Part shown: positions 25,362-34,344 of the stretch, piece after piece
Layout of the letters: every line of letters starts with the position of its first letter
How positions within the stretch are numbered: position 1 is the first letter of the stretch
Assembly (NCBI GenBank): GCA_937902315.1
Contig: CALGUG010000055.1
Coordinates: forward strand, 124,001 to 188,000
Source: an uncultured Chloroflexales bacterium
GTDB lineage: Bacteria > Chloroflexota > Chloroflexia > Chloroflexales > Chloroflexaceae
DNA length: 64,000 nucleotides
Reading direction: 5' to 3'
The notes under the pieces: model-generated
Told to the model about the DNA's origin: nothing
Database searches by the model: none
Seen by the model: only the letters and a program-made list of their open reading frames with translations
Translations under genes and position numbers: made by a program

Positions 25362-26549
25362 ATGAAGATTACAGGTCTTGAGCTGCTCAAAGTCCCACCC
25401 AGCTGGGTCTGGCTGTTTATCCACACCGACGAAGGTATTACCGGGATCGGCGAGCCATTTTTGGAAGGCCACCCCGAGAGCGTGATCGCCGAAGTTCGCC
25501 GTCTTGAAAGCGTACTGATCGGCCAAGATCCGTTGCGAATCGAAGCGCTCTGGAGCGCGATGTACAACGCGGGCTTGGGCTACAAAGGCGGCCCTGTGAC
25601 CATGAGCGCGATCAGCGGGATCGATATGGCGCTTTGGGATATCGCGGGCAAAGCGGCGGGCGTGCCGATCCATAAGCTGTTGGGCGGTGCTTGCCGCGAC
25701 CGCATCAAGATGTACCGCGCCACCGGAGCGGGCCAGCCCTACTGTGTCGAGCCGGGCCTGCCTTATCGCGCGGGCGCAAGCGCCGCCCCGGTCGACCGCA
25801 ACGATCCCCAAGCTTGGGCCGACTACGCCCATACCGTCGTGCACGAGTGGGGTTTTCGCTGTCTGAAAGTACATTTTAGTCTTGGCGAAGATGTGTGGAG
25901 CGTGTCGCGCGTCGACCAAATCGCCGAGCTGTTTGCGGCGGTGCGCCAAGGGGCTGGCCCCGATGTCGAGGTGGCGGTCGATATCCACAACCCTCATCCC
26001 CGCATCGCGATGCAACTGATCGAGGCGCTTGAGCCGCACCGCCCGCTCTTTGTCGAAGAGCCTATGCCGATCGAGCGGGTCGATGCCTTGGTCGAGATCG
26101 CGCGTAGCACCCGCGCGCCCATCGCAGCGGGCGAGCGCTGGATGGGCAAGTGGATCTTTTTTGATGCGATCAAGGCGGGCGCGCTGGCGGTGGTTCAGCC
26201 CGACCTCGCCCACGCTGGCGGCATCACCGAATGCAAAAAGATCGCGGCCATCGCCGAGGCGGGCTTCGCCAGCGTGGCCCTGCACTGTCCGCTTAGCCCG
26301 GTCGCGCTGGCGGCGTCGATCCAATTGGATGCCTGTCTGCCCAATTTCTTGGTGCAAGAGCATAACGAGGTCAACGATTGGCGGGTCGATGGCAAAACAT
26401 TGATCGGCTATGGCTTCCTCAAGCAGCCCTTTGAGCTGGACGCCGATGGCTGTGTGGCTGTGCCGCAAGGCCCGGGCCTTGGGATCGAGATCGATCGCGA
26501 AGGCTTGGAAGCGATTATGCGCCATCCTTGGAGCGAACAGCGCGGCTAG
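25362..26549 (+). CDS. Galactonate-dehydratase-like enolase superfamily enzyme
   Basis: A 395-residue mandelate racemase/muconate lactonising enzyme family protein, likely a sugar-acid dehydratase. The capping domain is residues 1-120 (ITGIGEPFLEGHPESVIAEV, then GIDMALWDIAGKAAGVP). The metal ligands lie in AVDIHNPHPR (Asp, with the general-acid His two residues on), FVEEPM (Glu) and AAGERWMGK (Glu), and the catalytic His in LHCPLSP, the D-galactonate dehydratase arrangement. Expected reaction: dehydration of an aldonate to a 2-keto-3-deoxy acid. No kinase, aldolase or transporter is beside it, so the pathway is not visible. AGGTGA precedes the ATG. Confidence 0.85.
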   Translation: MKITGLELLKVPPSWVWLFIHTDEGITGIGEPFLEGHPESVIAEVRRLESVLIGQDPLRIEALWSAMYNAGLGYKGGPVTMSAISGIDMALWDIAGKAAGVPIHKLLGGACRDRIKMYRATGAGQPYCVEPGLPYRAGASAAPVDRNDPQAWADYAHTVVHEWGFRCLKVHFSLGEDVWSVSRVDQIAELFAAVRQGAGPDVEVAVDIHNPHPRIAMQLIEALEPHRPLFVEEPMPIERVDALVEIARSTRAPIAAGERWMGKWIFFDAIKAGALAVVQPDLAHAGGITECKKIAAIAEAGFASVALHCPLSPVALAASIQLDACLPNFLVQEHNEVNDWRVDGKTLIGYGFLKQPFELDADGCVAVPQGPGLGIEIDREGLEAIMRHPWSEQRG

Positions 26550-26567
26550 TTTATCCACTTGTAGCAA

Positions 26568-26996
26568 GGCGGAGGCAGCTCAACCCTCCATTCGTTCTCT
26601 AGCGCGTCCGCCTTCGGCTATAAATGTCCCAACCATCCATACAACGCCTCAAGCCTGCCGCTGTCTTCGCTGCCTTTCGCTGCGACCTGCCATCTGCAAG
26701 CAGCTAGCAGGTTTACACACTGCCTTTCGCTGCTTTCATTGCGACCTTCTTGGTGCACGCACTAAGAAGGTTTTTCGTTGCATTTTGTTGCCCAAAGCCC
26801 TCTAAAACCTTCACGCTGCGAAGCTGTTGAAAGGTTAGCGGCTAGGATGCCAGTTTGGAAAATCACGAATGAGCGGGTGTGCATACGCCCTTCTCCCGCC
26901 TTGCGGGAGAAGGGTCGGGGATGAGGGCAGTTAGCAGCTCTGATAGCCGTAGGCGGACGCGCTAAGGACTGAATGGAAGGTTAGGCCCTCGCCGCC
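26568..26996. mobile_element. Composite long-inverted-repeat element A (about 429 bp, non-coding)
   Basis: Bounded by the two GCGTCCGCC ends in inverted order: left GGCGGAGGCAGCTCAACCCT to about 26625, and right (minus strand) GGCGGCGAGGGCCTAACCTT from 26996 to about 26940; the two align over about 55 bases. Inside are CTTCGCTGCC/TTTCGCTGC-type runs, GACCTTCTTGGTGCACGC, GGTTAGCGGCTAGGATGCCA and a REP palindrome at about 26890. Two more elements with the same internal pieces lie at 38816 and 58384. No transposase or open frame of note is inside, so it would be non-autonomous. Confidence 0.75.
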
Positions 26997-27166
26997 ATAT
27001 GGTGTGTAGCACGCCAGAGCTGGGCGTTTCAGGTATAATCAACAGAGCGTTCTGCTCTTTGTCGCTGCGTTGCGCACGCGCTTGAATGCGATCAGGCCGC
27101 GTTGTCTTTGTTTGTGCGCTTTTACACGCTCTAAGCGGCTGCCTGCTTAGCATACCAAGGAAAACC

Positions 27167-27967
27167 ATGACCTATAAACTTGTTGCAATCGACCTTGATG
27201 GAACCCTGCTTAACTCGCACCACCAAGTGAGTGCTGCCAATAGAGAAGCTGTCAAAGCCTGTCTCGAACGTGGAATTAAGGTTGTGATCGCCACGGGACG
27301 TCTGTTTAGCTCGGCCGGTGTCTATTGTCGCGAATTGGGTCTAACTGGGCCGACCATCACCTTGAACGGTGCCTTTATCGTCAATGCGGCTAGCGGCGAG
27401 ATGGAGGAGGGGGCGATCCTCGACTTTGAGCTGATGGAACGGATCTTGGCCGAGCTGCAAAAACGCAAGATCGACTACACCGTCTTTGGAAGCACGCATT
27501 TCTACGTTGTGAGCGATACCAAAGCGGTCAATATTTTGCACGATTTCGGCGAGCCCGAAGTGATCAAGATACCGCAGATTTCGCGGGAATATATTCAGCA
27601 GCCCGCCAAGATTCTGGCCTTTCTCGATGAGGACGAGGCCCAAACCGAGCACGAATTGCGCCAGCTCTTCGGGCACGAATGCGAAGTGGTGCGCACCGGA
27701 AAGCTCTTCTTTGAGTTTTTGGCGCCTAATGTTAGCAAGGGCATGGCCTTGGCCCAACTGCTGCAGCGCTACCAGATCGATCCGAGCGAGGTCTTGGCGA
27801 TCGGCGATAGCTTCAACGACCTCTCGATGTTCGAGATCGCAGGTATGAGTGTGGCTATGGCGGGCGCTTCGCCAGCGGTGCAAGAGCGAGCCAAGGCCAT
27901 CACTACCAGCAACGATGACGATGGAGTTGCGCTGGCTCTGCGCCGTTACGTCTTGGATGCTGAATAG
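27167..27967 (+). CDS. Cof-type HAD phosphatase
   Basis: A 266-residue HAD-IIB (Cof subfamily) phosphatase: motif I AIDLDGTLLNS (residues about 7-17), motif II VIATGRLFSS, the C2-type cap in the middle, the lysine in SKGMALAQLL, and motif IV AIGDSFNDLSMFEIAGMSVAM at the end. The family dephosphorylates sugar phosphates, nucleotides or cofactors. The ATG 27167 has AAGGAAAA before it and beats the longer frame from 27086. The next gene starts 14 bases after, so both form an operon. Confidence 0.92.
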   Translation: MTYKLVAIDLDGTLLNSHHQVSAANREAVKACLERGIKVVIATGRLFSSAGVYCRELGLTGPTITLNGAFIVNAASGEMEEGAILDFELMERILAELQKRKIDYTVFGSTHFYVVSDTKAVNILHDFGEPEVIKIPQISREYIQQPAKILAFLDEDEAQTEHELRQLFGHECEVVRTGKLFFEFLAPNVSKGMALAQLLQRYQIDPSEVLAIGDSFNDLSMFEIAGMSVAMAGASPAVQERAKAITTSNDDDGVALALRRYVLDAE

Positions 27968-27980
27968 GGAGGCAAGCGAG

Positions 27981-29327
27981 GTGATCTTCTCGAATACAGC
28001 TGCTACTCTTCTGCAACGCGCTTTAGTTGTCCCGCTGCTTTGTGCGCTTCTGATCTTGGCGGGCTGTAGCTCTCAACCCGAGCCGCCCGCCCCAACGGCG
28101 AGCACTGTCCCTGCGACGGCCACGCCAGTGCCTACTGTGGCGGCCAGCCCGACACCCGAGGCGACCGAGGAGCCAGAGGAGACAAGCAGTGTTAGGCCGT
28201 TGGTGCTTTGGACCAGCGAGACGGGCGAGGCGCTTGAGCTAGTGCGCGAGATCTGTGACCAGTGGAGCGAGCGTAGCGGGCAGGAGGTGACAGTAGTTGC
28301 CAAAAGCAGCGATAGTTTTCGCAGCGATCTCTTGGCGCTCGAACTGGTCGATGGCACCTGGCCCGACCTCTTTTGGGGCAACCACGACGATCTAGCTGGC
28401 CTCTTGGTCGATCAGCGCTTGCGGCCCTATGCTTCTACCCAGAGCGCGGGCGGCTTTTTGCCAGCTGTGGTAAGCAGCGCCTCGCTTGATGGTCAACTCT
28501 GGGGTGTTCCCATCACCACCCAAGGCAGCATGTTTCTGATCTACAACACGCTCTTGACCGAGAGCGTGCCACGCACCACCGATGAGCTGATCGTTCAATC
28601 GCGCGCTGCTGTCAATAAAAGCAAGCAGCAGTATGGCTTGGTGGCGGGCTGGGCCTCGGCCCGTTGGACGGTCGCGCTTTTGAGCGGCTATGGCGGCAGC
28701 GTGATCGATAGCAGCGGCAAGCAGCCGACTCTCGATACGCCCCAGATGCGCGAGGCCCTCAACCTGTTGCGCGAACTGCGCGTCGCTGGGCAGCCTATTC
28801 CAAGCACCTATACCCAAGGGCGACGGCTCTTTATTCTCGATCAAGTCACCTACAACATCGACGGCGACTGGTCGCTTCCTGTCTATCGCACCTACAGCGA
28901 GACCTTGCATATCGGGATCGCGCCCCTGCCTATCGTGCCCGCTACCGGTCGATCGGTGTCAGGCCCGTTGGGTGGCACCTATCTGATGTTCAGCGCGAGC
29001 ATATCCGATGAGGATTTCGCTCGTTCGCAAGATCTGGCCAACTTCTTGACCCAGACCGAGCAGCAGGTCGCGATCGCGAGCAAACTCGAACGCTTGCCCG
29101 CCTTAACGGTCGCGCTCTCTGCGCCTCAGATCACGCAAAACCCTGTGCTTGCTGCGGCCGCTCAATCTGCCGATCAAGCTGCAGGCATACCGCCGAGCAT
29201 CGAGCTGCGCTGCACGTGGGAGGCGATCGATCTGATGCTGCCCGATCTGTTGACGGGCGACCGCGATTTGGAGGAGAGTATTAGCTTGATGCAGCGCAAC
29301 GCCGAGACATGTATCGCCTCGCAGTAA
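27981..29327 (+). CDS. Extracellular solute-binding lipoprotein (sugar-type)
   Basis: A 448-residue family 1 solute-binding protein. I start at GTG 27981, with GGGAGG 8 bases upstream; a longer frame overlaps the HAD gene. A signal peptide with lipobox LILAGC (Cys about 25) is followed by a Pro/Thr/Ala/Glu-rich linker to about residue 60 and then the binding domain (LVLWTSETGEALELVREICD, later PDLFWGNHDDLAGLL and LWGVPITTQGSMFLIYNTLL). Such proteins deliver sugars to ABC importers, but no permease is adjacent. Coupled to the Cof-type phosphatase, which could act on the imported compound once phosphorylated; that is inference. A strong terminator follows. Confidence 0.88.
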   Translation: MIFSNTAATLLQRALVVPLLCALLILAGCSSQPEPPAPTASTVPATATPVPTVAASPTPEATEEPEETSSVRPLVLWTSETGEALELVREICDQWSERSGQEVTVVAKSSDSFRSDLLALELVDGTWPDLFWGNHDDLAGLLVDQRLRPYASTQSAGGFLPAVVSSASLDGQLWGVPITTQGSMFLIYNTLLTESVPRTTDELIVQSRAAVNKSKQQYGLVAGWASARWTVALLSGYGGSVIDSSGKQPTLDTPQMREALNLLRELRVAGQPIPSTYTQGRRLFILDQVTYNIDGDWSLPVYRTYSETLHIGIAPLPIVPATGRSVSGPLGGTYLMFSASISDEDFARSQDLANFLTQTEQQVAIASKLERLPALTVALSAPQITQNPVLAAAAQSADQAAGIPPSIELRCTWEAIDLMLPDLLTGDRDLEESISLMQRNAETCIASQ

Positions 29328-29367
29328 GCCGTAGAGCTTTCAGCTTCGTAAGGCTATGATCGGTGTG

Positions 29368-29408
29368 AATAAGGGAGATCTCTGTCAGAGAACGAGATCT
29401 CCCTTATT
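29368..29408 (+). terminator. Terminator after the HAD / binding-protein operon
   Basis: Perfect 15-base stem AATAAGGGAGATCTC (29368-29382) / GAGATCTCCCTTATT (29394-29408), 11-base loop, 41 bases past the stop. Confidence 0.8.
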
Positions 29409-29524
29409 ATGCTAAAGCTGCAATGGAGAGAACATTGCGAGACGAGTGCCAGGGCTTGAGTCTGCTTGGTGCTTGCGCCAAGCAGGTCGCTGCGAACGCA
29501 GCGAAAAGGCTTCTGTCTGGCGTT

Positions 29525-29591
29525 GGGCGGCGCTTTGATAGCCGAAGGCGGACGCGCTAAAAGCCTTCTTTGGGGGAAGGTCCAAGCCGCC
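29525..29591 (-). repeat. Solo end of the GCGTCCGCC long-inverted-repeat family
   Basis: Plus-strand reading GGGCGGCGCTTTGATAGCCG, AAGGCGGACGCGCTAAAAGC and ending AAGCCGCC. The remaining parts of the 490-base gap have CTTGGTGCTTGCGCCAAGCA-like sequence also found inside the composite elements, and the promoter at 29740. Confidence 0.85.
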
Positions 29592-29739
29592 AAGGAGGCA
29601 TGTAGGTGAGCGTTGCGGCTCGCGGCTTTTTAGGCGGCAGTTGGGCTGATCGGCTAAGATAGTTGTATGATAATCTTATAATACGATTTTACGTTTCGAT
29701 GGATCGCGACCAATTTATTGAGAAATTTGCTTAAAGAGC

Positions 29740-29766
29740 TTGTTTTTTGCAAATACTATGTATAAT
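29740..29766 (+). promoter_or_regulatory. Candidate promoter of the first STAS gene
   Basis: TTGTTT (29740-29745) and a perfect TATAAT (29761-29766) with 15-base spacing, in an AT-rich region 53 bases before the ATG. Spacing is short, so this is tentative. Confidence 0.4.
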
Positions 29767-29818
29767 TATAGCGTTGTTATTTTGTCGATCTTATTAGATT
29801 CTTCTGAGGTTTTTTGTA

Positions 29819-30646
29819 ATGGAACGTGTCATCACAACAATTCAAACGCATCTCTCACAGATCGTTAAAGATCTTTGCGATAAGATGATTGGCGAGCAGA
29901 TCGAACCCTACAATTCCTATCCTCAAACGGTTCTCGAGGAGAATATTACAGCCGCCATTCAAAAGCTGATCGTTCAGATGGAGGATGCGCAGTCGAGCCT
30001 GTTTGTTGACCATTGGAAAGAGGTAGCTCCAGCTCGGGTTGAACAACATGTTCCAGTTGGCAGGATCATCTATTTGATTACCTCAGGCATCGAGGCGATT
30101 ACGCAAACGATCGAACAAGAGCTTAAAGATGACCCCGAAGCTGTGATCTGGGGTGTGCATCGCGTTCACGATGTCGCGATCCAAGGCATTCAATCCTTGT
30201 CGGAGACGTTTATCGCTGCGCATCAAGAGCTTATCACCAGCCAGGCCTCGCAGATTCAGGCGCTTGCAACGCCGATTATTCCTGTTTATAGCGGGATCTT
30301 GGTGCTACCGCTGGTTGGCGAAGTCGATACCAACCGCGCGACGCGCATTATGGAAACCTTGCTCGAAGAGATCGTGCGCGACCAAGCCGAAGTTGTGCTG
30401 ATCGATATCACCGGTGTGCCGATGGTCGATACCACGGTGGCGAATTATCTGCTTCAGATCGGGAAGGCTGTTGAGCTGCTGGGCGCTCAAGTGGTGCTGG
30501 TCGGTATTAGCCCCGAGATCGCCCAAACCATGGTTCAGCTCGACATCAATATGAGCACGATCGTGACTCGCTCGAACCTGCAAGCAGGCATCGAATACGC
30601 TCTGAAGCTGCAAGGTCAGGCGATTCAGCCCATTGAGGAAGAGTAG
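29819..30646 (+). CDS. RsbR-type STAS-domain protein
   Basis: A 275-residue stressosome-like protein. The N-terminal part (residues 1-150) is helical, like the RsbRD N-terminal domain, with no haem or flavin motif. The C-terminal STAS domain (about 155-270) begins TPIIPVYSGILVLPLVGEVD and has VLIDITGVPMVDTTVANYLL, which holds the Thr residues that RsbT-type kinases phosphorylate in RsbR proteins, then VVLVGISPEIAQTMVQL. No RsbS, RsbT or anti-sigma gene is beside it. A near-copy lies at 32963, and a GAF-PAS version between them. It probably acts as one sensor subunit of a mixed stressosome whose core is encoded elsewhere. Confidence 0.88.
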   Translation: MERVITTIQTHLSQIVKDLCDKMIGEQIEPYNSYPQTVLEENITAAIQKLIVQMEDAQSSLFVDHWKEVAPARVEQHVPVGRIIYLITSGIEAITQTIEQELKDDPEAVIWGVHRVHDVAIQGIQSLSETFIAAHQELITSQASQIQALATPIIPVYSGILVLPLVGEVDTNRATRIMETLLEEIVRDQAEVVLIDITGVPMVDTTVANYLLQIGKAVELLGAQVVLVGISPEIAQTMVQLDINMSTIVTRSNLQAGIEYALKLQGQAIQPIEEE

Positions 30647-30693
30647 CTCCTGAAGCTTTATCGGACGACTCGCTGCTCGCCCAAACCTTATAT

Positions 30694-30728
30694 GGGATCT
30701 CGCAATAAGACTGCGAGATCCCTTTTTT
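30694..30728 (+). terminator. Intrinsic terminator after the first STAS gene
   Basis: Perfect 11-base stem GGGATCTCGCA (30694-30704) / TGCGAGATCCC (30712-30722), 7-base loop, followed by TTTTTT. The best intrinsic terminator in the window. Confidence 0.9.
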
Positions 30729-30731
30729 GTT

Positions 30732-30849
30732 ATACCAAATCCGCTTGAATACTTTCTGTTGTGGCCTTTGGCAGAGCGAAACGTGACTATTCCCTATTTT
30801 CGGTTTTGCGCTTTGTGGGCAATGTAGCACTTTAAGGTGCATGTGGTAT
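30732..30849 (+). repeat. Degenerate ATACCAAATCCG mini-element
   Basis: Left end ATACCAAATCCGCTTGAATA, internal GGCCTTTGGCAGAGCGAAAC and a weak right end at TGTGGTAT. It directly follows the terminator's U-tract. The rest of the 640-base gap (to 31287) is AT-rich and contains the sigma54-like sequence at 31095. Confidence 0.55.
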
Positions 30850-31094
30850 GAACCGGCTTTAGTTGAAGGCACGGTTGTTGCAAAATCTGACCTCGATTCG
30901 TCTTCCATGCAATTCTATGATCGTCGAGCGTATGGTGCTAGCTCGTTGGACTGACAGCGCTTGAATGGAAAACTGTACAATTCATTAACTAAGTTTTAAA
31001 AATAATCAACTTTTTAAGGAAAATACAATATTTTTGGCTATTTGTATAAAAACTACGTTTAAATGTAATTTCATTATATTGAGACGAAAGATCA

Positions 31095-31111
31095 TTGGCA
31101 TACTTTTTGCT
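31095..31111 (+). promoter_or_regulatory. Sequence resembling a -24/-12 (sigma54) promoter
   Basis: TTGGCATACTTTTTGCT has the GG and GC pairs 10 bases apart and matches TGGCA and TTGCT of the sigma54 consensus. It would start a transcript about 165 bases before the GAF-STAS gene. Whether this organism has RpoN is unknown to me, so a chance match is quite possible. Confidence 0.3.
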
Positions 31112-31287
31112 TTTGCCTATACCAGCAGGAATACAGCTCAGTCGTAAAGAACAATTCTTATCGATTGATTTGATGTGTCCAACGTTTGAATCGGATTAAG
31201 CAACGTAGAGATGACGATAAAGGTATTTTTTGGGTGAAATAACCTGAAATTGCTGGAACCATTCTACTCAGAAAGAAAACATGCCTT

Positions 31288-32616
31288 ATGGAAAGAGTTC
31301 TCCTCCCTACACCAGAACAAACTCGATTAGAAGCACTTCACAACTACAAGATTCTTGATACTGATCCAGAGGAAGTTTTCGACGACCTTATTCGTCTAGC
31401 ATCTTATATTTGTGGTTCTCCGATCGCGATGATCAGCTTGGTGGATGAGGAGCGCCAGTGGTTTAAGGCTTGTAAGGGCATCGATCTCTCTGAGACCGCT
31501 CGTTCCGACTCTTTCTGTGCTCATGCAATAAAACATCACGATGTTATGATCGTGCCTGATGCGCTTGAAGACGAGCGTTTCGCTCATCTGCCCTTCGTTA
31601 CAGGCGAAGCTCGTATTCGCTTCTATGCAGGCGCGCCTCTGATCGACCCGCATGGCAATGCCCTGGGTACGATTTGTGTGATGGACTCGCGGCCTCACTC
31701 CTTAACCGAAGAACAGGTCGATGCATTGCGCATTCTGAGCCACGAGGTGATCACCCAGCTTGAGTTGCGCCAGCGCAACCGCCAATTGCTTCAGCTTGTC
31801 GAAGAGCGCAACCAGCTCAATCGCGAGCTAGAGGCCAGCTTAGCTATGCTGCGTTCGGCCATCGAGTCGATGCAAGACGCCATTCTGCTCACCAATATGA
31901 CTGGTGGCCTGATGCAGATGAATTCGCGAATGGTCGAGCTCTGGCAGATCCCCGCCGACTTGCTCGAACGGGGCAACCAATATGAATTCAGCGCTTGGAT
32001 CAGCCGCATGTTGCTTGATAGCGATGACGCTATATTCCGCATTAAGGAACTCGTCTACACTTCTGACATGGAAGATCGCGGTCTGCTTCAGTGTCGCGAT
32101 GGGCGCGTGATCGAATACTACACGACGCCCCATACGATCCACGAAACGATTATCGGGCGGATCTGGAGCTTCCGCGATGTAACGGAGCAGATCGAGGTCG
32201 AGGCCGAGCAAGCGCGTTTGCACGAGGCCATTCTGGAGGCTCAGCTCAATACCCTCAAAGAGCTCTCTACGCCTTTGATCCCGATCAGCGATAACGCTCT
32301 GCTGATGCCGATCATTGGCAGTGTGAATAGCGGACGCGCCGATCAGATCATCCAAACGATGCTAGCAGGTTTAGAGCGATACAAAGCCAAAATGATTATT
32401 TTGGATATCACCGGCGCCCGTTCGGTTGAGAGTGAAGCCGCTCGTACTTTTGTGGCCGCTGCCAAGCATAGCCGCCTGTTGGGTGCCCAGATGATGATTA
32501 CGGGCGTTAGCCCACAAGTCGCTCAAACTTTGGTTTCGTTGCGACTCGAACTGCCCGGCATTCAAATCTGCAGCACCTTGCAAGAGGGCATTCGTCGGGC
32601 GGTAGCCTGCAACTAA
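31288..32616 (+). CDS. GAF-PAS-STAS sensor protein
   Basis: A 442-residue cytosolic sensor. Residues about 1-165 are a GAF domain (TRLEALHNYKILDTDPEEVF, then FFxAHAIKHH-like SDSFCAHAIKHHDVMIVPDA and FYAGAPLIDPHGNALGTICV). A coiled-coil (about 165-195) leads to a PAS-like domain (about 195-300, ESMQDAILLTNMTGGLMQMN to IGRIWSFRDVTEQIE). The STAS domain (about 325-440) has MIILDITGARSVESEAARTF; the two Thr positions found in the neighbours are Ser or replaced. The GAF/PAS layout is that of sensory RsbR paralogues. Flanked by two closely similar RsbRD-type STAS genes but with wide spacers, so each has its own promoter. Confidence 0.88.
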   Translation: MERVLLPTPEQTRLEALHNYKILDTDPEEVFDDLIRLASYICGSPIAMISLVDEERQWFKACKGIDLSETARSDSFCAHAIKHHDVMIVPDALEDERFAHLPFVTGEARIRFYAGAPLIDPHGNALGTICVMDSRPHSLTEEQVDALRILSHEVITQLELRQRNRQLLQLVEERNQLNRELEASLAMLRSAIESMQDAILLTNMTGGLMQMNSRMVELWQIPADLLERGNQYEFSAWISRMLLDSDDAIFRIKELVYTSDMEDRGLLQCRDGRVIEYYTTPHTIHETIIGRIWSFRDVTEQIEVEAEQARLHEAILEAQLNTLKELSTPLIPISDNALLMPIIGSVNSGRADQIIQTMLAGLERYKAKMIILDITGARSVESEAARTFVAAAKHSRLLGAQMMITGVSPQVAQTLVSLRLELPGIQICSTLQEGIRRAVACN

Positions 32617-32742
32617 GCTCGCATCTTGTCGCCGATAAGCAGCGCAAACTATCGAAGCTCTGCTGTGATAAGCGAAGGATTTTTGAAGCAATGCAATCGA
32701 GCGTGTTGCGTTGAATGAGCTGAAACTCGTCGGCTAGCATCA

Positions 32743-32792
32743 AAAACAGGTTTCGTGTTTTACGTTATGGCGTATGGCACGAAACCTGTTTT
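32743..32792 (+). terminator. Terminator after the GAF-PAS-STAS gene
   Basis: Perfect 15-base stem AAAACAGGTTTCGTG (32743-32757) / CACGAAACCTGTTTT (32778-32792), 20-base loop, about 125 bases past the stop. The stem ends in TTTT. Confidence 0.75.
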
Positions 32793-32962
32793 GTTATGAA
32801 ATCCCTACATAGCATACTGCGACCTTATCTGCCTTTGCCCGCAAAGCGCGCTATTATCTTAACAATTCAATAGGTATCACGAGCGGAGCGATAGCAACAA
32901 AAAGAGAAGAAGTGATGTTTTTTTCTTTTGTTTGACTCTATAGCCTATTAGGAAGAACAACC

Positions 32963-33784
32963 ATGCAACACGTCATTGAAACGTTCGCAAACAATATTGA
33001 GCTTATCGTTACACGTATCAGAGAGCGCGCTCTAGATGAGCAGATCAACCCATACCATACAATGGACCTGTCTGCCTTTAATGCGATTTTTTACCATGTG
33101 CTTGAACGGGTTCGGCTCGATCTTGAAGAAGACAAACGCGAGCATTATCCGACCTACTGGCTTGAAGTAGCTGAGAGCCGCATCAACGATCACTTCAAAA
33201 TCGGTGAGATTATGCATATCATCACCGCATCTACCGAAGTGATCAACGATACCATGAACGAGCTGCTTGAAAGTCGGCCCGAAGAATGCCAGTGGTTCAA
33301 CGAGCGGATCTACAAGCTAGCTTTAGAAGGCTCTAGCAAGCTGGTTCAGACCTTTATTCAGATTCACGAGCACCGTATCGAACATCAGCAGTCGCAAATA
33401 CGCACGCTTGCGTCGCCGATTATTCCGATCTATAGCGAAGTCTTGGTGATGCCTTTGGTCGGCGAGGTCGATACTAAACGCGCCACTCAAATTATGGAAG
33501 ACCTGCTGCAAGAGGTGGTACGCCATCAAGCCGAAGTGGTTTTGCTTGACATAACAGGTGTTTCGGTAGTCGATAGCAATGTCGCTAACTATCTGATCAA
33601 TATCGCCAAGGCGACGCAGCTCTTGGGCGCGGCCTTCTTTTTAGTTGGCATTAGCCCCGAGATCGCCCAAACCTTGATCCATCTGGGGATCGATCTGAAT
33701 GGAATCAAAACCTTATCCAATCTGCAAGCCGGGCTTGAAGCGGCGCTTGCTTTGCAAGGTCGCGCCATTCTGCCGATCGCCTAA
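32963..33784 (+). CDS. RsbR-type STAS-domain protein, paralogue of 29819
   Basis: A 273-residue protein that can be aligned end to end with the product of 29819: N-terminal helical domain, then SQIRTLASPIIPIYSEVLVM, and the STAS core VVLLDITGVSVVDSNVANYL and FFLVGISPEIAQTLIHL. The first phospho-acceptor position is Ser-Val and the second Ser (VDS) where the paralogue has Thr. The C-terminal halves are much closer than the N-terminal halves, as expected for sensor variation on a common core. AGGAAGAA precedes the ATG. A local gene duplication is likely. Confidence 0.88.
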   Translation: MQHVIETFANNIELIVTRIRERALDEQINPYHTMDLSAFNAIFYHVLERVRLDLEEDKREHYPTYWLEVAESRINDHFKIGEIMHIITASTEVINDTMNELLESRPEECQWFNERIYKLALEGSSKLVQTFIQIHEHRIEHQQSQIRTLASPIIPIYSEVLVMPLVGEVDTKRATQIMEDLLQEVVRHQAEVVLLDITGVSVVDSNVANYLINIAKATQLLGAAFFLVGISPEIAQTLIHLGIDLNGIKTLSNLQAGLEAALALQGRAILPIA

Positions 33785-33851
33785 CCGATTCTTGCTAGCA
33801 AATCCATCTGATTATTTTGTGTTTTGGCTTGCGGCGGAGTGGAATAGTGTT

Positions 33852-33893
33852 GTTGAGAGAGATTTTGCGCTATAGTGCGAAATCTCTCTCAAC
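33852..33893 (+). terminator. Terminator after the second RsbR-like gene
   Basis: 17-pair stem GTTGAGAGAGATTTTGC (33852-33868) / GCGAAATCTCTCTCAAC (33877-33893) with one G-U pair, 8-base loop, then TTTTCCC. Confidence 0.8.
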
Positions 33894-33982
33894 TTTTCCC
33901 CAGAATCTTGTCTTTCCCAAATGATGCGTGTGCCAGTCTTTAAGCGAAACTGTTAGCATGTGATTTCGGTAGCTAGAAAAAG

Positions 33983-34175
33983 GCCGCCCACTCGTTTTGA
34001 TACCAAATCCGGTTGATTAGGTTCTTTTTGGCCTTCGGCAGAGCGGAACGTGACTCTTTTTGTTGTGTGCGATTTCGCGCGGCAGCGCGAAATCGCACAA
34101 GCCTTTTCCCGACTTTTCGTTTTTCTGAGCGAAGAGCATGCACGTCTTTAAACGGATTTGGTATGAGTGGGCGGC
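33983..34175. mobile_element. ATACCAAATCCG mini inverted-repeat element, longest copy
   Basis: Ends GCCGCCCACTC (33983-33993) and GAGTGGGCGGC (34165-34175) are exact inverse copies, each followed inward by ATACCAAATCCG (34000 inward; inverse at 34153-34164); the left has six extra bases between the two blocks. In the middle is a 14-base perfect hairpin TGTGCGATTTCGCG (34066-34079) / CGCGAAATCGCACA (34086-34099). The element could fold into one large stem. It fills most of the 560-base gap before the ion-channel gene. Confidence 0.7.
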
Positions 34176-34344
34176 TTCGTTTCGCAAGAAGCTCGCCGTT
34201 CCGCCCGAAGAGGCTTGAATGTTGACAGCCTATGCTTGATCCATCATCATGATTCAAGCCGAATACACATCCTCCCGAATATGCTCTGTTGCAATTGGAT
34301 TCGGGTTCTTTTTTTGCAAAAAAACTACAAGATCGTTGAAACCA

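Noticed and set aside
25359..26567. 402-codon minus-strand frame opposite the enolase-superfamily gene
   Set aside because: Composition is that of a shadow frame (Arg/His/Asp-rich); the plus-strand enzyme has all catalytic motifs.
26568..26996. Composite elements as genes for structured RNAs or short proteins
   Set aside because: Frames inside are short and not shared between the three copies; the inverted ends explain the structure better. A small RNA cannot be fully excluded.
27849..27980. Upstream extension of the solute-binding lipoprotein
   Set aside because: It overlaps the HAD gene in another frame and would bury the signal peptide; GTG 27981 has a good ribosome-binding site.
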